NCBI GenBank assembly: GCA_023898685.1 | Contig: CP060234.1 | Span: forward strand, 558,001-622,000 | Origin: Phycisphaeraceae bacterium | GTDB taxonomy: Bacteria > Planctomycetota > Phycisphaerae > Phycisphaerales > UBA1924 | Length of the DNA stretch: 64,000 nucleotides | Reading direction: 5' to 3' | Shown here: piece by piece, positions 1-7,289 of the stretch | Position numbering within the stretch: position 1 is the first letter of the stretch | Layout of the letters: each line of letters starts with the position of its first letter | Notes under the pieces: model-generated | Seen by the model: the letters and a program-made list of their open reading frames with translations, nothing else | The model's database searches: none | What the model was told of the DNA's origin: nothing | Made by a program: the position numbers and the translations under genes

Positions 1-560
1 AGCGTGAGCGGCACGCCGCCCTCGCCGAACGACTCGGGGAGCGATTCGATGTCACGGAAGAGGGCGTTGAGCCCGGCGACGGTCTGCTCGCTGAAGCGCC
101 ACTCGCCGGCATCGTTGGCGGCAAAGACGATCTTGCCGCTGGTCAGCCGCTTCACGGTGCGGTGCTCGGGGAGGCGGTCCTGGGGGAAGTAGACGAACTG
201 CCTGGCCGACGGGTCGATGAAGAAGTTAAAGAAATCGGAGCGTTCGACGTGCTTGATGCGGTCGAGCACGCGGAGCATGAGGATGGCGAACTCGCGCTGG
301 AGGGCGCGGTCCTTCACGCCCGCGAAGTCGAAGCAGGTCAGGGCCTCGTTGAGGGACTCGGGCGAGCGGTCCTTGCTGTAGGTGTCCATCGCGCCGAGAA
401 AGGTGAACATCGTCTCCTCGGGCGTCGCGAGACGTGCGTCGGCCTGGGGGCTCTCCGCGGGCGGAGTCTCCGTGGTGTCCTGGGCGCGCGCGGGCGGGGC
501 GAGGAGCAGTGGCGAAAGCGCGACGAGAATGAAGGCCAATAGGCGTGCGGATCGAATCAT
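1..560 (-). CDS. Partial exported protein, possibly the N-terminal region of a MscS-type channel (3' end outside window)
   Basis: The minus strand reads from an ATG at 560 and stays open to the left edge, giving 186 visible residues. The first 28 are a clear signal peptide (basic start, Leu/Ala core, PARAQD cleavage region). The next part begins ATPEETMFTFLGAMDTYSKD and continues as an acidic/aromatic helical domain (residues about 45-186). This resembles the extracytoplasmic leader domain that some planctomycete MscS-like channel proteins carry before their membrane part, but no transmembrane or channel segment is inside the window. That family call is therefore a weak inference; the export signal and the open frame are directly seen. 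It is divergent from the YqiJ-like gene at 822. Confidence 0.55.
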   Translation of the reverse strand, partial: MIRSARLLAFILVALSPLLLAPPARAQDTTETPPAESPQADARLATPEETMFTFLGAMDTYSKDRSPESLNEALTCFDFAGVKDRALQREFAILMLRVLDRIKHVERSDFFNFFIDPSARQFVYFPQDRLPEHRTVKRLTSGKIVFAANDAGEWRFSEQTVAGLNALFRDIESLPESFGEGGVPLT

Positions 561-628
561 GGGCCATGCTAGCCTTGCGGGCGCCGATGACCAGCCGCTC
601 GTAGCATGGGCGACCACAGCCTCTTGCA

Positions 629-657
629 GCGCTCCGCGGGCTCGCGCCCGCGGCTCG
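629..657 (+). repeat. Hairpin repeat, copy 1 of 2
   Basis: This 29-bp unit contains an 8-bp perfect stem (634-641 with 646-653) around a TCGC loop. It recurs at 7231-7259 with the same loop and flanks. The two copies differ by a paired change in the stem (G-C here, A-T there), so base pairing is kept. It lies between two divergent genes. Confidence 0.7.
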
Positions 658-773
658 TGCCTGCGACGGTATCCGCTCGCACTTCGTGCATGAAATGCCG
701 GGCGCATTTTCCGAACAAGTTTGTGAGCATGGCCTCGCGAGGCACGGGGATGTGCCCCGACGAGGTACCATGT

Positions 774-811
774 CCGACGGCGGGCACGCGGCGACGGGCG
801 CCCGCCGTCGG
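774..811 (+). promoter_or_regulatory. Inverted repeat abutting the ribosome-binding site of the YqiJ-like gene
   Basis: A perfect 12-bp stem (774-785 with 800-811) surrounds a 14-nt loop. The 3' arm ends on the first base of the GAGGTGG Shine-Dalgarno sequence (811-817) that precedes the ATG at 822. In the mRNA the folded hairpin would sit directly against the ribosome-binding site, so a translational effect is possible. That role is inference. Confidence 0.5.
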
Positions 812-821
812 AGGTGGTCTC

Positions 822-1412
822 ATGGCAAACTGGCTCTTCGCCGATCACGCCCTCTGGTTCAGCATCCCCGCGATCCTGGGCACGCTGTACTTCGCGCTCC
901 ACTTCGCCTTCGGGCAACTGGGTGGCGACGCGGACGTCGACGCCGACGTGGATGTCGATGTGGACTTCGACGGCGACGTGGGCGACAGCCCGGAGACCGA
1001 GTTCAAGGTCCTGTCGCTGAACACGATCTCGGCGTTCGCCATGGGCAGCGGGTGGATGGGCCTGGGGGCCCTCAAGCTGACCGACCTGGGCTTCGGTGGG
1101 GCCGCGGTGATTGCGATCCTCTCGGGCGCCGGCATCGCGTGGGTGCTCGTGACCCTTGTCCGATCGCTGATGAAGCTCCAGTCATCGGGCAACGTGCGGC
1201 TCGATTCGACGGTAGGGCGGAATGGGACGGTGTACGTGCAGATCCCGCCCGCGGGCGAAGGCTCGGGGCGCGTGACGCTGGTGGTGGACAACAAGCAGCG
1301 TGAATTCAACGCGGTGCAGCGCGGCTCGGAGCCGATCGCGTCGCGAACACGGGTGAACGTGGTGGACATCGATCAGACGGGGAACTGCGTAATGGTGGAG
1401 GTGGCTTCATGA
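822..1412 (+). CDS. YqiJ/NfeD-like membrane protein with C-terminal OB-fold
   Basis: This 196-aa protein starts at ATG 822, preceded by GAGGTGG. It has a hydrophobic segment at about 8-28, an unusually Asp-rich stretch at about 32-55 (repeated D-V-D units), two more hydrophobic segments (about 65-85 and 90-115), then a beta-rich C-terminal domain with VGRNGTVYV and a Val-rich end, as in OB-fold domains of the NfeD/YqiJ group. Members of that group partner flotillin/SPFH proteins; here the next gene is exactly that and overlaps by four bases (ATGA), which strongly supports the assignment and translational coupling. The Asp-rich loop is not something I recall from E. coli YqiJ and may be lineage-specific. 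Confidence 0.8.
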   Translation: MANWLFADHALWFSIPAILGTLYFALHFAFGQLGGDADVDADVDVDVDFDGDVGDSPETEFKVLSLNTISAFAMGSGWMGLGALKLTDLGFGGAAVIAILSGAGIAWVLVTLVRSLMKLQSSGNVRLDSTVGRNGTVYVQIPPAGEGSGRVTLVVDNKQREFNAVQRGSEPIASRTRVNVVDIDQTGNCVMVEVAS

Positions 1413-3046
1413 ATGAGGTTCTCGGTGTGGTGACGCTCGGGCAGGGTGATTCGCCGATTAGCGGGTTGGGTGCGCTCCTGCTCATTGGCGGCGCCATCCT
1501 GATATTCATCGTGTTCTTCGGGCTTGTCTTCTTTGCCAGCCGCTATAAGCGGTGCCCGCCTAACCGCGTGCTGGTGATCTGGCGGCAGGGTGACAAGACG
1601 TCGAGCCTGCGGTGCATCCACACCGGCGGCCAGCTCGTGCTGCCGGTGATCCAGGACCACGCCTACATGTCGCTCGAGCCGCTGGTGATCGACATCCCGC
1701 TCGAGGGGGCCCTCTCGCTGAACAACATCCGCGTCAACGTGCCGTCGACGTTCACCGTCGGCATCGCGACCGACCCGGTGCTCATGAACAACGCGGCCGA
1801 GCGTCTGCTCAACCTGCCTCCCCAGGCGGTGCGTGAGCAGGCGCAGGACATCATCCTGGGCCAGCTCCGCCTTGTCATCGCGACCCTGTCGATCGAGGAG
1901 ATCAACAAGGACCGCGAGAAGTTCATGGGCCTGATCAACGAGAACGTGACGCAGGAGATCAACAAGATCGGCCTCGAGCTGATCAACGTGAACATCCGCG
2001 ACATTACCGACGAATCGGGCTACATCCAGGCCATCGGTCAGCGGGCCGCCGCCGAGGCGATCAACCGCGCGAAGGTCGAGGTCGCCGAGCAGGAGCGCGA
2101 GGGTGCGGTGGGCGAGGCGATGGCGGTCCGCGAGCGGAACGTGCGGGTCGCCCAGGAGCGCAGCCTCGCCGAGCAGGGGCAGAAGGCCGCGGAGCAGGAG
2201 CAGCGCGTCGCCGTTGCCCGCCTCGAGGCCGAGGCGGTCACGGGCGAGGTCCAGTCGAAGCGCGATAGGGAGATCGCGACCGCCGAGCGCGAGGCGGAGA
2301 CCATCGCCGCGAAGAAGCGGGCCGAGCAGGAGCAGCGTGTGCAGGTCGCGACGGCCGAGGCGACGGCGGTGGAGGGCGAGAACACCAACTCGGCCCGCGT
2401 CGCCGAGTCGGACGCCCAGCTCGCCGAGGTGCGGGCCGAGGCGATGCGCCGGGGGGACGTGGCGAAGGCGCTCGCGAAGACGGCGATTCTCGAGAAGGAG
2501 CGCGAGCAGGAGATGGCGAGGCTGGGCAAGGAGCAGCTCGCGCCCGCCGAGATCGAGAAGCAGCGGATCGAGATCGCCGCGGAGGCCGAGGCGGAGAAGC
2601 GGCGCCGCGAGGCGAAGGGCCAGGCCGACGCGGAGCTGGCGAAGTACCTCGCGGAGGCCCAGGGCACGCAGAAGGTGCTCGAGGCGAAGGCGGAGGGCTA
2701 CCGCCGCCTGATGGAGGCCGCGGGGGCCAACCCGCAGGTCGCCCCGACGCTGCTGATGATCGAGCAGCTGCCGCTGCTGGTCGAGCAGCAGGTCAAGGCA
2801 ATCCAGAACCTCAAGATCGACAAGATCACGGTCTGGGACTCCGGGGCCAGCCAGATCGAGGGCAAGGACGGCGGCTCGGTCCGCAGCGCCACCGCCGGCT
2901 TCCTCGCGGGGCTCATCGGCTCGCTGCCCCAGATCCACGAGCTGGCCAACCAGGCGGGGGTCGACCTGCCCTCGGCCTTGGGCAAGGTGAAGGGCTCGGA
3001 CGACATCGTGGATGAGCCCAAGGGCGAGAAGCCAAAGAAGGGCTGA
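1409..3046 (+). CDS. Flotillin-like SPFH-domain protein (YqiK type)
   Basis: This 545-aa protein is predicted to sit in the membrane and organise lipid-raft-like domains together with its NfeD-type partner. An N-terminal transmembrane helix (about 20-44) is followed by the SPFH/band-7 domain (about 48-215, with RCPPNRVLVIWRQG at its start). A long Glu/Ala/Arg-rich coiled coil follows (about 215-430), with many EAEA-type repeats and a conserved RRLMEAAGANPQVAP-like flotillin segment near 430-445. The C-terminal tail is lysine-rich. The length fits YqiK (about 550 aa). The start codon overlaps the stop of the YqiJ-like gene, and a strong intrinsic terminator lies 28 bases after the stop, so the pair forms a two-gene operon. 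Confidence 0.9.
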   Translation: MNEVLGVVTLGQGDSPISGLGALLLIGGAILIFIVFFGLVFFASRYKRCPPNRVLVIWRQGDKTSSLRCIHTGGQLVLPVIQDHAYMSLEPLVIDIPLEGALSLNNIRVNVPSTFTVGIATDPVLMNNAAERLLNLPPQAVREQAQDIILGQLRLVIATLSIEEINKDREKFMGLINENVTQEINKIGLELINVNIRDITDESGYIQAIGQRAAAEAINRAKVEVAEQEREGAVGEAMAVRERNVRVAQERSLAEQGQKAAEQEQRVAVARLEAEAVTGEVQSKRDREIATAEREAETIAAKKRAEQEQRVQVATAEATAVEGENTNSARVAESDAQLAEVRAEAMRRGDVAKALAKTAILEKEREQEMARLGKEQLAPAEIEKQRIEIAAEAEAEKRRREAKGQADAELAKYLAEAQGTQKVLEAKAEGYRRLMEAAGANPQVAPTLLMIEQLPLLVEQQVKAIQNLKIDKITVWDSGASQIEGKDGGSVRSATAGFLAGLIGSLPQIHELANQAGVDLPSALGKVKGSDDIVDEPKGEKPKKG

Positions 3047-3074
3047 CAATACCTCCCCCTCCTCACGACCCCAG

Positions 3075-3104
3075 AAGCCGCGGGACTAGCATCCCGCGGC
3101 TTTT
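3075..3104 (+). terminator. Intrinsic terminator of the YqiJ-like/flotillin operon
   Basis: A perfect 11-bp GC-rich stem (3075-3085 with 3092-3102) has a 6-nt loop and a run of four T (3101-3104). It starts 28 bases after the flotillin stop codon and lies just before the acetyltransferase start. Confidence 0.85.
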
Positions 3105-3118
3105 CGTTGAATCGCAGC

Positions 3119-3703
3119 ATGAACACCATGCCCAGCCAACCCCACGCCCTCGCGGTCGGAGACTCGGTCTGCCTCCGCTTTCCCGTTGAGGCTGATCGCG
3201 ACGCGTACATCGCGCTTCGCCGCGATGGACGTGAACACCTCGAGCGCTGGGAGCCCATCCCGCCGCCTGGCTTCGACCCGTTCGGGCCAGACGCCTTCGA
3301 CCGCGAGATCGCCTGCCATCAGCTCGACGAGCAGGAACGCTGGCTGATCGTCCGGCGCGACGACGGCGCTATTGTGGGCCGGCTCGCGATCACCGCCATC
3401 GAGCGGGGCCCGTTCCTCAACGGGCGGTTCGGCTACTGGATCGGCGATGGCTTCACCGGGCGGGGCTACATGACCGAGGCTATCCGGCTCGGAGTCAGGC
3501 GAGCGTTCACGAAGATGGGCCTGCACCGAATCGAGGCGAACATCCAGCCCCACAATGCCGCGAGCCGGCGCGCGGTCGCGAAGGCGGGCTTCCGGCTCGT
3601 GGGATACTCGCCCAACTACCTCCAGATCCGGGGCCGGTGGGTCGACCACGAGCATTGGGCGATCACGAAGGAGATGTGGGAAGCACTCCCGGCGCCGCGC
3701 TGA
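3119..3703 (+). CDS. GNAT family N-acetyltransferase (RimJ/RimL type)
   Basis: This 194-aa protein is in the size range of RimJ/RimL-like acetyltransferases, which move the acetyl group of acetyl-CoA to protein N-termini or small amines. Visible family features are FPVEADRDAYIALRR near the N-terminus, the segment GRFGYWIGDGFTGRGYMTEA (the acetyl-CoA pyrophosphate-binding loop region), and MGLHRIEANIQPHNAASRRA followed by KAGF, typical of this subgroup. ATG 3119 is chosen; ATG 3128 is equally possible because neither has a clear Shine-Dalgarno. The substrate cannot be told from sequence. Its 3' end overlaps the convergent phosphatase gene by 41 bases. Confidence 0.85.
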   Translation: MNTMPSQPHALAVGDSVCLRFPVEADRDAYIALRRDGREHLERWEPIPPPGFDPFGPDAFDREIACHQLDEQERWLIVRRDDGAIVGRLAITAIERGPFLNGRFGYWIGDGFTGRGYMTEAIRLGVRRAFTKMGLHRIEANIQPHNAASRRAVAKAGFRLVGYSPNYLQIRGRWVDHEHWAITKEMWEALPAPR

Positions 3704-5036
3704 GGATGTGCCCCACAGCGGCTGGCAGGTCGGCCACGATCGCGGATTCGGGGAAGCGCTCCCGCACCTCCGCCTCGTGCCGCGGCCCATCGCCCGTGCG
3801 CACGAGCACCGTCCGGCACCCGGCCCGCGCCCCCGCCTCGATGTCGCGCGTCGAGTCCCCCACCATCCACGACGCGCCTAGGTCGAGCCCCAGTTCGCTC
3901 GCGGCCTTGACAAGCAGCTTGGGCGAGGGCTTGGCATCGGAGACGTCGCGGTACATTGGCAGCACGGCGTCGTCGCCGCCGCCCATCGAGAAGTAGACGG
4001 CGTCGAGGCGAGCGTCGTCCGCGCCGAGCAGGCGGTGCATCTTGTCGTGCACGTGACGGACCACTTCATAAGGCGCGAACCCAGTGCCCACGCAGGACTG
4101 GCGGGTCTGCACGACCGTCGCAAAGCCCGCCTCGTTGAGCCGGCGCACGGCAGGGCCGACACCCGGCAGCAGCTCAAAGCGATCGGGTCCGAACCAGAAA
4201 CTCGCGTCGTGGTTGAGCACGCCGTCGCGATCGAGGAAGACGCAGGGTCGGACCGCCCGCTTCTCCGCCAGCGCGTGATCCTCCCAGGTGACCGGAGCGC
4301 CGGGCTTGACGTCGAAGACGCGGAATCGGTGTGGGTGCTCGCAGAAGCTGGGGGTCACGGCAAAGAGCGTCGACCCGTGCACCTCGGGGGGCGGCGGGTT
4401 GTGGTCGTGCCCGGAAAGACACAGCCGCACGTGCGGGGCGGCGCTGATCCGCCTCGTCATCTCCTCGTGCTCCGCGTAGTTGTGCGGGTAGCGGTGCCCG
4501 ATCGTCGGCGCGATCACGTAGTGCTGGAGATGCACCTGGGGCGTGGTGGCGTCCGCGAGCGCCTCGAGCCAGCGGTCCCGCTCCGGGTAGAAACGCCGCG
4601 GCGTGTGGCCCGAAGCGCCGATGTGGTGCTCGCGATCGCAGAAACGGATGATCCGAACGCCGGAGATCTCGTGCTCGTTCGCCTCGGGATTGAACACCCG
4701 CCACATCGCGGGCTCGAAGTCGTGGTTGCCGGGCAGCACGAAGAACGGAAGCCCCGCCGCCTCGAGCACACCCCGGATGAGCCGGTAGTCCATCTCCGCC
4801 CGCTCGGCCCAGAACGCGGGCTCGTCGGGCTTGAATCCGGGGACGGGGTCGTACAGGAACGTCGGCACGTCGAGAAGGTCACCCGTGACGGCCACCGCGT
4901 CGCAGCCCAGTTCGGTCATCCGCGCGAGGCACTGGGCGAGCCGGTCGGGTATGTCGCGCGACAGCCTCCCGGGCTTGGGGGCGACGCCCGGCATGTGGGT
5001 GCGGGCATGGAGGTCGGTGACGTGGCCGAGCCGCAT
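3663..5036 (-). CDS. Metallophosphoesterase fused to HAD-IIIA phosphatase
   Basis: This 457-aa protein has two hydrolase domains. Residues about 1-260 carry the calcineurin-like metallophosphoesterase motifs in order: GHVTDLHAR (DxH), VTGDLLD (GD), PGNHDFE (GNHD) and CLSGHDHNPPP (GHxH). Residues about 270-457 form a HAD-IIIA domain: VFLDRDGVLNHD (nucleophile and acid Asp), QTRQSCVGTG, SPKLL, and MVGDSTRDIEAGARAG. The HAD part resembles the histidinol-phosphate / heptose-bisphosphate phosphatase group. ATG 5036 is chosen because the further upstream in-frame codons run into an inverted-repeat element. Both activities are predicted intact; the substrate is unknown. It may belong to a minus-strand cluster with der and infA. 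Confidence 0.85.
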   Translation of the reverse strand: MRLGHVTDLHARTHMPGVAPKPGRLSRDIPDRLAQCLARMTELGCDAVAVTGDLLDVPTFLYDPVPGFKPDEPAFWAERAEMDYRLIRGVLEAAGLPFFVLPGNHDFEPAMWRVFNPEANEHEISGVRIIRFCDREHHIGASGHTPRRFYPERDRWLEALADATTPQVHLQHYVIAPTIGHRYPHNYAEHEEMTRRISAAPHVRLCLSGHDHNPPPPEVHGSTLFAVTPSFCEHPHRFRVFDVKPGAPVTWEDHALAEKRAVRPCVFLDRDGVLNHDASFWFGPDRFELLPGVGPAVRRLNEAGFATVVQTRQSCVGTGFAPYEVVRHVHDKMHRLLGADDARLDAVYFSMGGGDDAVLPMYRDVSDAKPSPKLLVKAASELGLDLGASWMVGDSTRDIEAGARAGCRTVLVRTGDGPRHEAEVRERFPESAIVADLPAAVGHILSAAPGVLPTSPS

Positions 5037-5060
5037 CGGGAACGGTAGGTAAGTCGCCTT

Positions 5061-5128
5061 GACGAGCCTGAAGCGCAAGCGAGGGACGCTCCGGGACATC
5101 CGTCCTTCGCTTGCGCTTCAGGCTCGTC
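5061..5128. repeat. Long inverted repeat with the GAAGCGCAAGCGAGGG-type arm
   Basis: A 21-bp perfect inverted repeat (5061-5081 with 5108-5128) extends inward by seven more pairs with one mismatch around a 12-nt loop. It lies between the der stop and the start of the fused phosphatase. The arm sequence resembles a dispersed intergenic palindrome that I recall from several planctomycete genomes, where it is often mis-translated as a SLKRKRGT peptide. It could also act as a transcription barrier between the two genes, though it has no T run. Confidence 0.75.
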
Positions 5129-5145
5129 GCGAACGCCCGCGTGCC

Positions 5146-6744
5146 TCACTCGTCGAAGTACACCTCCGCGTCGTCGGGCAGGTCGGCGAGCCACTTCTCG
5201 AGGTCGGCGTCGCCCGCGAAGCCCTGGGACTCCGCATCGGTCTCGTGCAGCCGGCCCTCCTTGATGTCGCTGCGGCGCAGCTTGCCCGCCTTGAGCATCG
5301 CCAGCTCGGCGCGCTTCCGGCTGCGGAAGATCAGGCGGATCGGGACCTCGCCAAACGGTAGCTCCTCGCGCAGGCGGTTCATCAGGTAACGCTCGTAGGC
5401 CCCCGAGAAGATCTCCGTGCGGTTGACGATCATCACGATTGTCGGCGGGTTGGTCTTCACCTGGCTCGTGAAATAGACCCGCCCGTGCTTGCCGCCGATC
5501 GAAGCGGGATGGTGCCGCTCGATGATGTCGCGCACGAGCCTGTTCATCTCGCCCGTTGGCACGCGCTCGCCCGCCTGGGCGTGCAGCTCGAAGGCGAGAT
5601 CGACGACTTCGCGCACGTTGAACCCGTCCCTCGCCGCCATGAACGCGATCGGGGCGAAGCTCAGCCCGTTGAGCTCCTTGCGGATGTACGTCTCGTAGTC
5701 GGCGGGGGTGACCACCCTGCCCTTGTCGTTCTTGCGGCCCTCGGCGAGGTCCCACTTGTTGACCACGACGATCACGGGCTTGGAGCTCTCGATCACGATC
5801 GCCGCGATCTGCTCGTCGACCTGGCTGATCGTCGCCTCGGCGTCGATGAGCAGCAGGATCACATCCGCCCGCTCGATCGCCCGCTGGGCCCGGTCGAACG
5901 CGTACCACTCGATCTGGTCCTGGAAGCTCTTCTTGCGGCGCACGCCCGCGGTGTCGATCGCGGTGACCCGCCGCCCGTCGGGCAGCGTCACCCGCACGTC
6001 GATCGCGTCGCGCGTCGTCCCGGCGATCTCCGAGACGATCACCCGCTCGGCCCCCGCGAGCGTGTTCACCAGCGTGCTCTTGCCGCTGTTGCGCTTGCCG
6101 ACGATGGCGAGCTTCAGGTCGGTCACCGCCTCGTCCGGGTCGTGCTCGTTGGGCCGCCAGAGCTCGATCAGCTCGTACAGCTCGTCGAGCATCTGCCGAC
6201 GCATGTACTTGCTCTTGGCGCTGCACATGAGCGGCTCGCCGAAGCCCAGCCCCGCGAGCTCGTACGCGTGCGTCTCCCAGCTGGGCCCGTCGACCTTCGT
6301 CGCCATCACACGCACGGGGATCAGCTTGCCCGACCGCTCCCTGCTCCCCAGCTTCTGCTCGCGCAGCATCTTCGCGATCTCGAGGTCCTGCGGCGTGATC
6401 CCCGCCTGCACGTCGATCGCGAACAGGATCAGGTCGGCCCCCGACACGGCCTCGCCGATCTGGTGCTCGATGTCGTGCGTCAGGGTCGCCAGGTCGGCCC
6501 CCACGTCGTCGTACCGCCCCCCCTCGGCGACGTACACCCCGAACCCGCCCGTATCGGTGAGTTCGACCGGCTTCTCGGGTCCCTGCCCCCCGGGTGCTTC
6601 GAGGGTGACGACGACCGACAGCCGATCCCGCGTCACCCCGGGCGTGGGGTCGACGATCGCCAGCCTCGCCTTCGCGATGAGGTTGAGCAGGGAGGACTTG
6701 CCGACATTGGGCCGGCCGACGATGGCGATGCGCGGGACGGGCAT
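5146..6744 (-). CDS. der: Ribosome-assembly GTPase Der (EngA)
   Basis: This 532-aa protein is a tandem GTPase needed for late 50S subunit assembly. The first G domain shows GRPNVGKSS (P-loop), DPTPGVTRD, DTGG and a TKVD specificity motif. The second shows GKRNSGKST, IAGTTRD, DTAG and NKWD. The C-terminal KH-like domain follows, ending in an acidic tail (DDAEVYFDE). It is longer than the usual 440-490 aa, mainly from an enlarged first G domain (the stretch around VYVAEGGRYDD) and the C-terminal extension. ATG 6744 is chosen because it begins directly at MPVPRIAIVGRPN and has AGGA 7-8 bases upstream; an ATG 27 bases further upstream is possible. Confidence 0.95.
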   Translation of the reverse strand: MPVPRIAIVGRPNVGKSSLLNLIAKARLAIVDPTPGVTRDRLSVVVTLEAPGGQGPEKPVELTDTGGFGVYVAEGGRYDDVGADLATLTHDIEHQIGEAVSGADLILFAIDVQAGITPQDLEIAKMLREQKLGSRERSGKLIPVRVMATKVDGPSWETHAYELAGLGFGEPLMCSAKSKYMRRQMLDELYELIELWRPNEHDPDEAVTDLKLAIVGKRNSGKSTLVNTLAGAERVIVSEIAGTTRDAIDVRVTLPDGRRVTAIDTAGVRRKKSFQDQIEWYAFDRAQRAIERADVILLLIDAEATISQVDEQIAAIVIESSKPVIVVVNKWDLAEGRKNDKGRVVTPADYETYIRKELNGLSFAPIAFMAARDGFNVREVVDLAFELHAQAGERVPTGEMNRLVRDIIERHHPASIGGKHGRVYFTSQVKTNPPTIVMIVNRTEIFSGAYERYLMNRLREELPFGEVPIRLIFRSRKRAELAMLKAGKLRRSDIKEGRLHETDAESQGFAGDADLEKWLADLPDDAEVYFDE

Positions 6745-6871
6745 GCAGAATCCTACGAACGTTCCCGGCAAGCAATGACCGGGATCAAGGCGGTGTTTGA
6801 TCTGTCTCTGGAATCCGGAAACCGCTCCCTCACGGTCGCGGCTCGTTGGGATTGACGGAAACCCGGCGGGC

Positions 6872-7099
6872 CTACCGACCCCGGAACGTGATCCGTCCCT
6901 TGGTCAGGTCGTACGGGCTCATCTCGACCGTGACCGAATCACCCGGCAGGATGCGGATGTAGTGCTTGCGCATCTTGCCGGACACGTAGGCGAGGATCTC
7001 CGACTTCTGCTCGTTGGGGAGCTGCACGCGGAACATCGCGTTCGGCAGCGCCTCGAGCACGATCGCTTCCATCGTGAATTTGTCGTCGTCCTTCGCCAT
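6872..7099 (-). CDS. infA: Translation initiation factor IF-1
   Basis: This 75-aa protein has the normal length for IF-1, the small OB-fold factor that binds the 30S A site during initiation. It shows EAIVLEALPNAMFRVQL, the HYIRILPGDSVTVEMSPYDL core and the terminal KGRITFRGR, all characteristic. ATG 7099 is selected because it gives the standard MAKDD start; in-frame codons further upstream would add unrelated residues. It lies 127 bases upstream of der on the same strand. Confidence 0.97.
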   Translation of the reverse strand: MAKDDDKFTMEAIVLEALPNAMFRVQLPNEQKSEILAYVSGKMRKHYIRILPGDSVTVEMSPYDLTKGRITFRGR

Positions 7100-7230
7100 G
7101 CGGTCCGGTTCGCCTTTCAAGCTCCCGGGACGCATTACGAGAGCGGCGCCCGGGGTCCGGATGATAGGCGGGGTCGAGGCGGGAATGAGGACGGCAGGGT
7201 CCGTGCGGGGACCCATGGCTTGCTATCGGG

Positions 7231-7259
7231 GCGCTCCACGGGCTCGCGCCCGTGGCTCG
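7231..7259 (+). repeat. Hairpin repeat, copy 2 of 2
   Basis: This is the second copy of the unit at 629-657, with stem 7236-7243 paired with 7248-7255 and the same TCGC loop. The stem differs from copy 1 by a compensating A-T/G-C pair. It lies in the 190-base gap between infA and the ThuA-domain gene. Confidence 0.7.
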
Positions 7260-7289
7260 CCAGATGCGGAGCCAATGCCCAGGCCCGTC

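Noticed and set aside
1373..3049. A 558-codon open frame on the minus strand opposite the flotillin gene
   Set aside because: It mirrors the flotillin codons in a high-GC antisense frame and shows Leu/Arg/Asp-rich filler with no domain.
5053..5099. The extended N-terminus (MSRSVPRLRFRLVKA...) of the fused phosphatase
   Set aside because: Its codons lie within the inverted-repeat element; the conserved domain starts at ATG 5036.
6764..6780. GTCATTGCTTGCC-like sequence upstream of der as an operator
   Set aside because: The centre is one base short and lacks the CpG-centred AANCGNTT core.
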